A DNA stretch of 64,000 bases from CATOSP01 sp965197545 (GTDB lineage Bacteria > Chloroflexota > Dehalococcoidia > Lucifugimonadales > UBA3495), in assembly GCA_965197545.1 (NCBI GenBank), contig CBDANJ010000007.1:1054001-1118000 (forward strand), in the 5' to 3' direction. Below are positions 8,571 to 16,987 of this stretch, piece by piece. The translations under genes were made by a program, and so were the position numbers. Under the pieces are notes generated by a model. It was not told the origin of the DNA, did no database searches, and was given only the letters and a program-made list of their open reading frames with translations. Every line of letters starts with the position of its first letter. Position 1 is the first letter of the stretch.

Positions 8571-8801
8571 TCAGTTGGTCTGGTGGTACGGGTAATTGCC
8601 GTGGTGCGGGAACATGTCAATGATGAAATCGCGCATGATTTGGCCCTTCGACTCAGAGGCCATCAAAGCCTTATGGAGTTCTGCGGGAACATCTTCATAC
8701 CAGTAAGTCCGGCCGCTGTTGAACACCACTGCTAATTCCTTGATTTCCGGGTCGTATCCCACCGCGTGTATCATGCTTGAATCTACCCTTACCAAGTTCA
8801 T
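8571..8801 (-). CDS. KTSC domain protein
   Basis: A 76-residue protein with start at ATG 8801, chosen because GGAGGGG lies 8 bases upstream and the product then begins MNLVRVDSSMIHAVGYDP, the start of the KTSC domain. The domain continues through LAVVFNSGRTYWYEDVP. KTSC modules occur alone or at the end of some lysyl-tRNA synthetases and are thought to bind nucleic acid or protein; no reaction is known. It is convergent with the SDR gene and lies just downstream of the formamidase gene. Confidence 0.8.
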   Translation of the reverse strand: MNLVRVDSSMIHAVGYDPEIKELAVVFNSGRTYWYEDVPAELHKALMASESKGQIMRDFIIDMFPHHGNYPYHQTN

Positions 8802-8886
8802 CCCGTTTACCCCTCCACCCAATTCCACTCCGATTGTCGTAGATTTCCCAGAAGTGGTATGCACCCAATGGAAGTCTCCGCCGCCC

Positions 8887-9762
8887 CTAGTCCAACTGCT
8901 CCAATAGCTCCCGAGACAGCATCATCTTCACCGGGCTGATGGGCCGGAATGTGCGGGAAACCCGGACGTCCCCGGCAAGGCTCAGGATGGTGTATGCGTC
9001 GTAGGGCTCCATCCCCTTCTCTGCAACGAGAAACGCCACCATGTCCCGGACCGACTGCTTCATCGCCGGGCCCAGGTCTTCACCGTGGGAGAGGATGACG
9101 AAGTAGTCAGGGGTCATCGCCCTTGGCCCCGCTATGTTCTTACCCTTCTCCACCGTGACCCGCAGGTGAGTGTCGGCGGAGCATTCGGCCCCGGTCCCGC
9201 CCACGGCGCCGTCGCCTACCACGGCATGGCAATCGCCCAACGCCAGCATTCCGCCGGGAACGAATACGGGCAAGTACAGCGTGCTGCCAGCCACCAATTC
9301 CTTCAGGTCGATGTCGCCGCCGTAGGGACCGCTGTCACTTGCCGTCAACTGGGTGTAGGTCGGTGTAGTAGCCACCAGGCCCATCGAAGGCATCATCGGC
9401 ACCCTGAGTCCGTTGGGCAGGCAAGCATGGCCGTCTTCCAGGTTGATTATGGTTGGGTATGCCTCGGTGAATTCCTGCTCAAGGAAACCTCGCCCAGGCG
9501 ATACCATATGCGCCGCGCCCTCCTTGGGCGTTATGCTCAGGAACTCGATCTTGAGGGCATCCCCCGGCTCGGCTCCGTTCACGTAGATTGGACCGGAGGC
9601 TGGCCCCTTCAGGTGCTTTTCGTCCAACACCGCCGGGTCGCGTTCTCCCTCGAAGGCGTCCCATGTCTCGACCATCAGTTCCTCACCAGAATCGATGGTG
9701 ATGGCGGGCTCGGCTTCCGGGTCCAGCACGTAGATGTGGTGTTCTCTATCCAGTCGTTTCAT
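8887..9762 (-). CDS. Acetamidase/formamidase family protein
   Basis: 291 residues from ATG 9762, which has GGAGG 7 bases upstream; a further ATG at 9798 is in frame but less likely. The sequence carries typical blocks of the family: a region like ITIDSGEELMVETWDAFEG, GPIYVNGAEPGDALKIE, and the metal-site region GDCHAVVGDGAVGGTGAEC. Members hydrolyse formamide or acetamide to ammonia and the acid. The start overlaps the end of the upstream flavin-binding protein gene by 17 bases, so the two are co-transcribed. Confidence 0.88.
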   Translation of the reverse strand: MKRLDREHHIYVLDPEAEPAITIDSGEELMVETWDAFEGERDPAVLDEKHLKGPASGPIYVNGAEPGDALKIEFLSITPKEGAAHMVSPGRGFLEQEFTEAYPTIINLEDGHACLPNGLRVPMMPSMGLVATTPTYTQLTASDSGPYGGDIDLKELVAGSTLYLPVFVPGGMLALGDCHAVVGDGAVGGTGAECSADTHLRVTVEKGKNIAGPRAMTPDYFVILSHGEDLGPAMKQSVRDMVAFLVAEKGMEPYDAYTILSLAGDVRVSRTFRPISPVKMMLSRELLEQLD

Positions 9763-10237
9763 CTTGTTGCCTCCATATATCACGCCGCCATTCTTCATTC
9801 TCGATGATGGCGAATGACGCGCTTTCGACGTCTATGGAAAAGAGATGGTATTCAAGGTCTTCAAACTTGATTCCAATTTTCTGGGAAAGGGCTTCCGAGT
9901 AGCGGCCGCGGGTATCCGGGTCGTTGACCTCGACGGCTCGCCCGTACAGTTTGAACTCGCCTTCGCTCCCGTGCCGGTCTGATACCGTGCTGTGGAGGCT
10001 GCATCTTGGGTCCCTCAGCAGGTCCAGCGCCTTGCGGGACTGCCACATCATGCCCAGGTACAATTGCCCTTCGAAGACCAGGAACTCCAAAGGGCTTATG
10101 CGCGGCCAGCCGTTTTCCCGTAGAGTGGCCAAGAGGACCAGGCCGGTACGATCGAACCGCTCTTCACCGAGGGCGGCCAGTTGTGGGGCGCTAATGCTGA
10201 ACGCCTGCCAGTCCAATCCGTAATCCCTCCCCGCCAC
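9746..10237 (-). CDS. Pyridoxamine 5'-phosphate oxidase-fold flavin-binding protein
   Basis: 163 residues with a split-barrel fold pattern: GLVLLATLRENGWPRISPLEFLVFEGQ, then LYLGMMWQSRKALDLLRDPRCSLHS, as in pyridoxamine-phosphate-oxidase-like and F420/FMN-binding proteins. Members bind flavin or F420 and reduce varied substrates; the specific reaction is unknown. The start is probably GTG 10237. It sits between a metallophosphoesterase gene (12 bases upstream) and the formamidase gene (overlapping), forming a minus-strand run from 12190 to 8887. Confidence 0.78.
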   Translation of the reverse strand: MAGRDYGLDWQAFSISAPQLAALGEERFDRTGLVLLATLRENGWPRISPLEFLVFEGQLYLGMMWQSRKALDLLRDPRCSLHSTVSDRHGSEGEFKLYGRAVEVNDPDTRGRYSEALSQKIGIKFEDLEYHLFSIDVESASFAIIENEEWRRDIWRQQDETTG

Positions 10238-10249
10238 CGCGGCCCACGG

Positions 10250-10987
10250 TTATAGTTGAAGCTGGCAGTAGGTGACGCCGTTGTCTGGGTCCAGGTCCAC
10301 GATGGTGATCTCACCGAGGTAGCCGCTGGAGGATGGACCGCGGGCGGTGCCTGAATAGACGGCTGTGACGCCGCCCTGAGAAACGTCCACATGCCGGTCC
10401 CAATGTCCCAGGGCCAGGTAGTCGCAGCTAGCGTTGGCTACGTCCAACGGGAAAATAGGTGAGGAGCGGAGGTCCGGGTCGTCTTCAAAGTGAAAGTGGC
10501 CGTGGGCCAGGGCGACAAGCCAATGCCCGTCTGTCCGGGCAGGCATACCCCGTAGAGGCCGGAATTCCGGTGTATGAGACAACATGGCCCGGCCCCAGAC
10601 ATCGAGGGTCAGGCCGGGAAACCCGATGGCTTGCCCTTCCGGTCCCTCGATGATCGTCAGGTTGTCCGGCTTGCCTTTGAACACGTCCCGGAGGTAGACG
10701 GAGCCTTCCCCGTACAGGTCATGATTGCCGGGGAGGAGCACCGCCGGGATATCCAGTCTTCCGATTTCGTCCAGGAAGTCCTGGACCACTTCGTCGGACA
10801 CCCGGGCGTTGTCGAAGATATCCCCGACCAGCAGGAGCATTTCGCCTCCCAGTCTCGAAGCCGCGTCGACCACCGCCGCGAGGGCTTTGAGGGCATAAGG
10901 ATGGCCCGACCCGTCCCCCAGGTGGACATCCGAAGTGTGGATTAGCCTGACCGTTTTGCGGGATTGCAGCCCCGCTCCTTCAACCAC
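10250..10987 (-). CDS. Metallophosphoesterase (SbcD/Mre11-like)
   Basis: 245 residues with the calcineurin-like metal motifs in order: HTSDVHLG, VGDIFDN, PGNHDLYG, AHGHFHF and LGHWDRH. The arrangement is that of the nuclease domain of SbcD/Mre11-type enzymes, but the protein is shorter than SbcD (~400 residues) and lacks its C-terminal capping part. It lies 9 bases downstream of the CoA-transferase gene and is far from the sbcC homologue at 32.3-34.9 kb. It may be a stand-alone phosphodiesterase or the SbcD partner; sequence alone does not decide. Confidence 0.8.
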   Translation of the reverse strand: MVEGAGLQSRKTVRLIHTSDVHLGDGSGHPYALKALAAVVDAASRLGGEMLLLVGDIFDNARVSDEVVQDFLDEIGRLDIPAVLLPGNHDLYGEGSVYLRDVFKGKPDNLTIIEGPEGQAIGFPGLTLDVWGRAMLSHTPEFRPLRGMPARTDGHWLVALAHGHFHFEDDPDLRSSPIFPLDVANASCDYLALGHWDRHVDVSQGGVTAVYSGTARGPSSSGYLGEITIVDLDPDNGVTYCQLQL

Positions 10988-10996
10988 TATTTGGAC

Positions 10997-12190
10997 CTAG
11001 CCCTTCCCTATGACACCGTGGTCGCGGGCTTTGGAGATGCCGTCTTTGTCGTAGCCAAGTTCAGTCAGAATCTCTTCGTTGTGCTGACCTAGTAGAGGCG
11101 GAGCCATACGAATCTCCGGGGGAGTCTCGGCCAGCTTGAGGGGGGAGAACGGTACGCGCAGGTCGGGGACGTTGGGGTGGGGCATGTTGACCACCATGTT
11201 TCTGGCGTTGACCTGTGCGTCGTTGATTACGTCGGACACGGTGTTGATGGGGCCGACGGGAACTCCGGCATCGGTGATAATCTCCACCCATTCGGCAACG
11301 GTCTTGGTCCTGAAGATTTCGCTGAGGACTTGGATGCAATCGGCCCGGTTTTCGACCCGGTGCGTGTTGGACTCGAATCGGGGGTCTTCCAGCAGTTCCA
11401 CATGGCCGATGCCGTGGCAGAGCCGTTCCCATAGCCCCTGGTTGCCGCAACCCAGGATGAAGAAGCCGTCGGTGGCGGGGAAGCTCTGGTATGGCACCAG
11501 GCTGGGGTGGCCCGACCCAAGGCGGCGCGGCTCAACGCCGGTGGCCATGTAGCCGGTAGCGTGGTAGCTCATCGTGGCGACTTGCCCATCCAACAGGGAA
11601 GCCTCGATGTATTGGCCTTCACCGGTCTTGGCCCGGTGGTGAAGGGCCGTCATTATCGAACCGTAGGCCATCATTCCCGCGAACAGGTCCACCAAGGAGA
11701 ACCCGACCCGGAGGGGCACACCGTCGGGCTCGCCGGTGAGGTTCATAAGGCCGCTGTACGCCTGGATAATCAGGTCGTAGCCGGGCTTATCGGCCAGCGG
11801 ACCGGTGCGGCCATAGCCCGAGATGGAGCAATAGATGATGCTGGGGTTGACCTTGCGCACGGCCTCGTAGCCCAGGCCCATGCGGTCAAGGGCCCCCGTG
11901 CGGAAACTCTCCACCATGATGTCTGCCTTGCCGGCGAGGTCCAGGACGATATCAACGCCTTCCTTCTCGCGAAGGTTGACGCTGAGGCTGCGCTTGTTCC
12001 GGTTGAAGGATAGGAACTGGGTCCCTTCGTCGTTCCAGAAAGGCGTCCACGAACGGGTCTCGTCTCCCAAGTTCGGCTCCTCGATTTTGATCACATCCGC
12101 GCCCATGTCGCCCAACATCTGGGTGCAGGACGGACCGGCGAGGGTGCGGGTAAGGTCAACAACTTTGATATCGTCTAACGCGGCTGTCAT
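10997..12190 (-). CDS. CaiB/BaiF family CoA-transferase
   Basis: 397 residues, standard length for class III CoA-transferases. It opens with LDDIKVVDLTRTLAGPSCTQ and GDMGADVIKIEEP; the catalytic aspartate is expected in the PGYDLIIQAYSGLM or nearby DLFAGMMA region. The family moves CoA between carboxylic acids by a covalent Asp-thioester (formyl-CoA:oxalate, carnitine and similar). The specific acids here are unknown. It is the first gene of a minus-strand run including the metallophosphoesterase, flavin protein and formamidase. A second, unusual paralogue lies at 57.4-58.7 kb. Confidence 0.9.
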   Translation of the reverse strand: MTAALDDIKVVDLTRTLAGPSCTQMLGDMGADVIKIEEPNLGDETRSWTPFWNDEGTQFLSFNRNKRSLSVNLREKEGVDIVLDLAGKADIMVESFRTGALDRMGLGYEAVRKVNPSIIYCSISGYGRTGPLADKPGYDLIIQAYSGLMNLTGEPDGVPLRVGFSLVDLFAGMMAYGSIMTALHHRAKTGEGQYIEASLLDGQVATMSYHATGYMATGVEPRRLGSGHPSLVPYQSFPATDGFFILGCGNQGLWERLCHGIGHVELLEDPRFESNTHRVENRADCIQVLSEIFRTKTVAEWVEIITDAGVPVGPINTVSDVINDAQVNARNMVVNMPHPNVPDLRVPFSPLKLAETPPEIRMAPPLLGQHNEEILTELGYDKDGISKARDHGVIGKG

Positions 12191-12414
12191 ATAACCATCT
12201 CCAAAGCTGGAAAGGTGTGGTTTGCGCGGGAATTATAGCATGGAGCGGAGACGGCGAGGAAAAGAGGATGATCGTAGCTTGCCGTGGGCGCTACGATGCT
12301 TGGCCTCCGCCGACGGACTATGCAAACAGGCTGGTCCCGGTTGACCGCGTCTGGCCCCGGTGCTAGCGTTTAGCCAGCCAGGGAAACCTACTCAACCAAG
12401 AGGAAGGGCGCGCT

Positions 12415-13359
12415 ATGGTGCAAGACCAGGTAACCGGCCGGCCAGGCGTGGTGGTGCTGGGCGGTATCAACATGGACCTGGTCAGTATGACCCCACGGTT
12501 CCCCCTTCCTGGCGAGACCGTGGTAGGCACGCGGTTTCTTACTTACCCCGGTGGGAAGGGAGCGAACCAGGCTGTGGCGGCGGCTCGCATGGGAGCGAAT
12601 TCCGTAATGATTGGCCGCGTTGGAGATGACGTGTTCGGAGGTCAGCTAATAGAGGCGCTGGACGCCAGCGGCGTAGGTGTCGATGGAGTAGCGGTGGCCC
12701 AAGACACGACCTCCGGCCTAGCGATCATAACCATCGACGGAACAGCTCAAAACCAGATCATCCAGGTGCTGGGAGCCAACGGTACGTGTGGCCGGGAAGA
12801 GGCTGACCGGTGCGTCCAGGCCCTCCAAGGAGCTTCCACCGTACTCCTTCAATTGGAAGTATCTCTGGACGCTTCCTTGTTGGTGGCGATGGAGGCGTCT
12901 GCTCAGGGCAAGACGGTGATACTAGACCCCGGACCAGTGCGCCCGCTTCCGGCGGAGTTCTACTCCTGTTGCAGCGTGATTACTCCTAACGAAACGGAGG
13001 CCCAGGCGTTGGTTGGGTTTCCGGTGACTGACCCTGCTTCCGCGGCGAAGGCGGGGGAAGCGCTTTTGGACCAGGGTGTGGGAATGGCAATCGTGAAGCT
13101 GGGTTCTCAGGGCGCGTTTTTCGTTACCAAGGAACAGGCCGGTCACGTTGCGCCGTTCCGGGTCAATGCGGTTGATTCGGTGGCAGCCGGAGACGCCTTT
13201 AACGGCGCGTTGGCCGTAGCGTTGGCGGAAGGACTGGAACTGGCCGACTGCGTGCGTGTCGCATCCGCCGCCGGCGCACTGGCGGTGACCACTTCCGGGG
13301 CGCAGGACTCGATGCCGCTGCGGGCCGATGTTGAGTCGTTGCTCAACAGCCAGGGGTAA
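12415..13359 (+). CDS. rbsK: Ribokinase-like PfkB family sugar kinase
   Basis: 314 residues starting at ATG 12415 after GAGGAAGG. The PfkB pattern is clear: VVVLGGINMDLV at the N-terminus, the first signature YPGGKGANQAVAAARMG with the substrate-binding GGKGAN, and the second signature VDSVAAGDAFNGALAVAL carrying the catalytic Asp and anion hole. These features and the length fit ribokinase better than fructokinase or adenosine kinase. It would phosphorylate ribose or a related sugar with ATP. No transporter or regulator for ribose is adjacent, so the assignment to ribose is probable rather than certain. Confidence 0.82.
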   Translation: MVQDQVTGRPGVVVLGGINMDLVSMTPRFPLPGETVVGTRFLTYPGGKGANQAVAAARMGANSVMIGRVGDDVFGGQLIEALDASGVGVDGVAVAQDTTSGLAIITIDGTAQNQIIQVLGANGTCGREEADRCVQALQGASTVLLQLEVSLDASLLVAMEASAQGKTVILDPGPVRPLPAEFYSCCSVITPNETEAQALVGFPVTDPASAAKAGEALLDQGVGMAIVKLGSQGAFFVTKEQAGHVAPFRVNAVDSVAAGDAFNGALAVALAEGLELADCVRVASAAGALAVTTSGAQDSMPLRADVESLLNSQG

Positions 13360-13407
13360 TGTCTTCAGTCTAAGATCGGAAAGCCTTCGGCTCGGCGTGA
13401 TTACCGA

Positions 13408-14001
13408 TCAGCGGTCAACGCTTGTGCGAGCATGGCGGATACCCTTAGCCACCAATCGAACCACGAGGCCAATTATCGGGGCCATGACGACCAGGACCAT
13501 GGTCCACCAATGGGGCGCGGCGGTGACTTCGTACAGGATGCCCAGGACAGACATCAGGCACGCCAACAAGGTTGCCCCCAAGAGCAGCAACAGAACGATC
13601 CGCGAGAATGCCGTCCGGTCTTTCTCCGACAAGACACAAAGGCTTGCCAAGAATGCCGTAGCCGCCAGCACGGACGCGATGGCGGCAGCCTTCCAGAAGG
13701 CGTCCGGGCCGGGAGTCATCCAAATCCCCACTGTAACCAGGGCGAAGCAAACTGAGGCGGCTAAGAGTCCGGCCAGCCCTAGAGCTTTCCACCCTCGGCG
13801 TCCCAGAAGCGCGGAGGGCGGCAGCGCCGCGAGGCAGACCCCACCCAGAGCCAGCGCATTGAGCAGCAGTTGCCCTCTGGGCTTCGTATACTCGCCCAAA
13901 AGCGCGATGGCCGACAGGACCAACACCGCGCCGAGCAGGGATGCCAATGCGCCGAGCAGGAATATTTGGGGCGATATCTTCGGGCGGAATCGAGCAGCCA
14001 C
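13408..14001 (-). CDS. Multi-pass membrane protein, unknown function
   Basis: 197 residues, largely hydrophobic, with about six predicted membrane segments: ~13-33 (FLLGALASLLGAVLVLSAIA), ~45-60, ~72-95, ~105-123, ~133-155 and ~162-185. No catalytic motif is recognised. It lies 20 bases upstream of the start side of nothing obvious and is convergent with the kinase gene; its stop is 49 bases from the kinase stop. A longer plus-strand frame over the same DNA was rejected because the minus frame has the clean membrane-helix pattern. Confidence 0.6.
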   Translation of the reverse strand: MAARFRPKISPQIFLLGALASLLGAVLVLSAIALLGEYTKPRGQLLLNALALGGVCLAALPPSALLGRRGWKALGLAGLLAASVCFALVTVGIWMTPGPDAFWKAAAIASVLAATAFLASLCVLSEKDRTAFSRIVLLLLLGATLLACLMSVLGILYEVTAAPHWWTMVLVVMAPIIGLVVRLVAKGIRHARTSVDR

Positions 14002-14020
14002 GAACAGAGGCCAGCGGGCT

Positions 14021-15415
14021 TTATCCTTTCAACAGCGCGGTGAGGTCTCTCACGCTGTCCACCTCGTCGAGATGGTAGATCATATCGATCACCCTGGCTT
14101 GGACGTCTTCGGCAAGCAATCCCTGAGCGCAGTCTCCGAACTTTCCGGCCAGTTCCTCAACGCTCATGGGGCGTTCCGGGGTGCCCCGGGAGGTCAACGC
14201 TTCTGTGGACAAGACGGTCCCGTCCCGCAGATGGACTTCGATCAAGCTACGGATGCGCTGGAATCCGAGAGCTTCAAGGTCCTCGTGCAGGTAGGGCTTG
14301 ACCCGCGCCATCATCTCCTGCACGTCAGGCCGCAACACCACCTCGTCGGTAAACTGTGCAATCCCTCCCGCTCTTTCCAACAGGAGGATACCCATACAGA
14401 ATGGGATACTGAACTTGGCTTCCAGTTCGTCGGCCGGCATGGGGTAGCGGAGCGCCGCCAGCACGTTTGAAGTCGTCCCAATCCGAACCTCGGTGACGTC
14501 ATCCGCCTTGATGTCGTGTTCGAGAATGAGGTCCAGCATTGCGTCCATCGAAGGGTGGGACAGGGAGCCGCAAGGATAAGGTTTGATCGAAACTCCGGGG
14601 TCTACAAAGGTGTAGGGGTTGCCCAGCTTTCCCTGGATGGCTTCTGGGTCGACTCCTGAACCGGCAACTTGGAAGTACCCCCACGGCCCATCCAAGGCTT
14701 CGGGAGCTGTGCGGTATCCGATGCCCGCCAACCCAGCGGCAACTATGCCGCCTTGCGCGGCTGCCCCTGCATGGTACGGCTTGGTCATGGTGCCGAAGGC
14801 TACGCGGATACCGGAGCTCTTGCTGGCGGCTATTCCCAGGGCCTGGGCTATCGTTTCCGTATCCATCCCGCGCAGCTTGGCCGCCGCGGCCGCCGCGCCG
14901 AAAATGCCGATGGTGCCGGTGGAATGGAAGCCGTTCCGGTAGTGGTACGGCCTGATTGCTTCAGCCACCTTGCAGGCTACTTCTACGCCGGTGCAGAAGG
15001 CGGTCAGCGTGTCCTTGCCGCTGGCCCCGATCTCCTCGGCAGCCGGGATGGCGGCGCTCAGCACTGGGGTGGTGGGGTGGGTGAGCAGGCCGTAGACCCG
15101 GTCGGGCAACATGGAGATCTGCGTGTCGTCGTAGTCGAGAGCGTGGGCACTGACGCCGTTGGCCAGGGCTGCGAATTCGGCTGGAAGGGTCTTGTCCTGG
15201 CCGATGACCGTAGCTTTCCCGCTGAGACCGAGGCCGGCGATGTACTGGCGAATCAGCCTGGTGCAGTCAGCGTTGACGCCAGACAGTGTGACTCCGATGC
15301 CGTCGATGACCGCTTCTTTCGCCCGTCGGATGACGTTGGCGGGGATGCTCTCGTAGGTAACAGCGTGTATGTATTCGGCTAACTCTCTAGTTAATGAAGC
15401 GTTGTCGGCAGCCAT
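14021..15415 (-). CDS. MmgE/PrpD family protein
   Basis: 464 residues from ATG 15415, which has GGAGG 9 bases upstream; the next ATG at 15451 has none. Typical MmgE/PrpD features: the N-terminal helical region VIRRAKEAVIDGIGVTLSGV, the ALDYDDTQ motif, FCTGVEVACKVAEAI and YRNGFHSTGTIGIFGAAAAA. The family includes 2-methylcitrate dehydratase, cis-aconitate decarboxylase and racemase-like members. No methylcitrate genes are adjacent, so only family membership is claimed. It shares a 73-base divergent promoter region with the Nudix gene. Confidence 0.87.
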   Translation of the reverse strand: MAADNASLTRELAEYIHAVTYESIPANVIRRAKEAVIDGIGVTLSGVNADCTRLIRQYIAGLGLSGKATVIGQDKTLPAEFAALANGVSAHALDYDDTQISMLPDRVYGLLTHPTTPVLSAAIPAAEEIGASGKDTLTAFCTGVEVACKVAEAIRPYHYRNGFHSTGTIGIFGAAAAAAKLRGMDTETIAQALGIAASKSSGIRVAFGTMTKPYHAGAAAQGGIVAAGLAGIGYRTAPEALDGPWGYFQVAGSGVDPEAIQGKLGNPYTFVDPGVSIKPYPCGSLSHPSMDAMLDLILEHDIKADDVTEVRIGTTSNVLAALRYPMPADELEAKFSIPFCMGILLLERAGGIAQFTDEVVLRPDVQEMMARVKPYLHEDLEALGFQRIRSLIEVHLRDGTVLSTEALTSRGTPERPMSVEELAGKFGDCAQGLLAEDVQARVIDMIYHLDEVDSVRDLTALLKG

Positions 15416-15488
15416 CGTACCGGACCTCCAGATAAGGGCTAATTGGGCCACCTGTCATCTTAGACCAAAGTGTTATCATGGGGAAGAT

Positions 15489-15986
15489 ATGATGAATAAT
15501 GACCGGTTCTGCCCAGCCTGTGCCGCTCCCTTGGAGGAGAGGGAAGAAGCAGGGAGGTTAAGACCGGTATGCTCGAAATGCGGCAAGATCGTCTTCTACG
15601 ACCCCAAGGTCGCCGCAACCTGCATTGTGGAACGGCAGGGCAAGGTCCTGATGGTCAGGCGGGGCAATCAGCCAGGATACGGCCTATGGAGTATGCCCGG
15701 CGGCTACGTGGACCGTGGTGAGGTTGTGGAGGCGGCTGCGGCCCGGGAGGTGATCGAGGAAACCGGTCTGGTGGTCGAAGTAGGCAACTTGGTTGGAATA
15801 TTCTCCGAGGCGGGCCACCCCGTAATAGTGGCGGCGTATTCCGCCGGGGAAACGGGCGGCAACCTGGGGCCGGGGCCTGAAGCGTTGGATGTTGGTTTCT
15901 TCAGCCTGGACTCCTTGCCACCGTTGGCGTTTCCCCGCGATAAGTTGATCCTAGAACGGTGGCGTGGGATGCAAGGTTGCGGCTAG
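15489..15986 (+). CDS. Nudix hydrolase with N-terminal zinc ribbon (NudC-like)
   Basis: 165 residues from ATG 15489. A zinc ribbon at ~7-30 uses the pairs CPAC and CSKC. The Nudix box is at ~80-102: GGYVDRGEVVEAAAAREVIEETG matches GX5EX7REUXEEXGU. Zinc-ribbon Nudix proteins hydrolyse nucleotide diphosphate compounds such as NADH, ADP-ribose or capped RNA. The length is short compared with E. coli NudC (257), and the specific SQPWPFPxS motif of NADH pyrophosphatases is absent, so ADP-ribose-type substrates are as likely. Confidence 0.85.
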   Translation: MMNNDRFCPACAAPLEEREEAGRLRPVCSKCGKIVFYDPKVAATCIVERQGKVLMVRRGNQPGYGLWSMPGGYVDRGEVVEAAAAREVIEETGLVVEVGNLVGIFSEAGHPVIVAAYSAGETGGNLGPGPEALDVGFFSLDSLPPLAFPRDKLILERWRGMQGCG

Positions 15987-16067
15987 GGCGATTATTATGA
16001 CGGCAGATTGTCGATTATTTGGCTTGAAGCGAATATCATCGGTGTTAGTAGTTTGCGAGGCAATGAA

Positions 16068-16682
16068 ATGAAACGGCTTGCAGCCTTGGACGTTGCACGT
16101 TATTTCATCCAAATGGACCATGCGCCGGGGGGGACAGGGGAAATCACGAACCTGAAGGTCCAGAAGCTCTGCTACTATGCCCAGGGATTTGCGTTAGCGC
16201 GACACAATCGGCCTTTGTTTTTTGAATCGATCGAACGTTGGGAGCACGGTCCAGTGGTCCCCCCAGTGTGGCGCGAGTATCGGAACTTCTGTGCGAGCCC
16301 CATCACTTCTTCCGAGAACAGCTTTGACCCCCGTTTGTATGATTCTGAAACCCGGGAGTTGCTCGACGATGTATTCAGACTATACGGGCCATTGCCCGCC
16401 TGGGAGCTTAGGAATAAGACACATCGGGAGCCACCTTGGACCGACACTCCCTACCTAGCCGCAATCACACACCAAAAACTGCGAGATTACTTCGGGCCGT
16501 TGATATCTGACTTGAATGAACTTGGGCACGACCAATCAGAGCCACTTCAGGGCCAAGCCCTAGCCTCCAAGATGATGAACGACCACATGCTTCGGAAACT
16601 GGTCGAACGCGGATATGCCGATCTAGCCGCTGGCCGATACAGCACTCTCGAGGAAGTCCGACAAACTCTTGGCGACGCTTGA
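16068..16682 (+). CDS. Panacea-domain (DUF4065/SocA-like) antitoxin
   Basis: 204 residues from ATG 16068. The core LDVARYFIQMDH...EITNLKVQKLCYYAQGFALA and IERWEHGPVVPPVWREY is the signature of the Panacea (DUF4065) domain, known from the GepA/SocA group as a promiscuous antitoxin module that neutralises many unrelated toxins. The C-terminal ~60 residues are an extension that may carry the toxin-binding surface. The next gene overlaps by 14 bases and has a RelE/ParE-like look, so the pair is read as a toxin-antitoxin system with the antitoxin first. Base composition is lower in GC than that of the flanking genes, as expected for a mobile module. Confidence 0.8.
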   Translation: MKRLAALDVARYFIQMDHAPGGTGEITNLKVQKLCYYAQGFALARHNRPLFFESIERWEHGPVVPPVWREYRNFCASPITSSENSFDPRLYDSETRELLDDVFRLYGPLPAWELRNKTHREPPWTDTPYLAAITHQKLRDYFGPLISDLNELGHDQSEPLQGQALASKMMNDHMLRKLVERGYADLAAGRYSTLEEVRQTLGDA

Positions 16683-16965
16683 CGCTGTCTTGTCGGACAC
16701 CGCACGAGCCTTCGTGGAGTCGTTGACGTGGTTCGAACGGGCCGAATTCTACTGGGCGCTGGAAGACTTGTGCAGAGACCCCCATCCGGATAATAGGTTC
16801 AAGGTACCGCTCGACGGTTTCCCTTACGCGACTGGAGCCCTTGGATTTTCTCGCCGTGAGTTCTGGATAGTTTATTCTTTCCTGAACGATGCTACGCTAT
16901 ATATCGCCAGTGTGTACTGGAGGCCAGACTCACCAAGGCGGAGCGGGGAACTGCTAGAAGGTTGA
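16669..16965 (+). CDS. Probable RelE/ParE-fold toxin paired with the Panacea antitoxin
   Basis: 98 residues starting at TTG 16669 inside the end of the antitoxin gene. The pattern LEDLCRDPHPDNRFKVPLDGFPYATGA, then FWIVYSFLNDATLYIASVYW is that of RelE/ParE-type small toxins (helical hairpin, then a beta sheet ending in a charged strand). The family assignment is by appearance only; overlap with the antitoxin supports the role. Such toxins cleave ribosome-bound mRNA or poison gyrase; which applies cannot be seen. A start further downstream is possible. Confidence 0.65.
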   Translation: MATLDAVLSDTARAFVESLTWFERAEFYWALEDLCRDPHPDNRFKVPLDGFPYATGALGFSRREFWIVYSFLNDATLYIASVYWRPDSPRRSGELLEG

Positions 16966-16987
16966 ATGCACCCACGGGGCATGCTCT

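Noticed and set aside
13328..14470. A 380-codon plus-strand open frame
   Set aside because: It covers two minus-strand genes with clear character (membrane protein and MmgE/PrpD). The plus frame has no family resemblance and is rich in Arg, Ser and Thr, as expected for a shadow.
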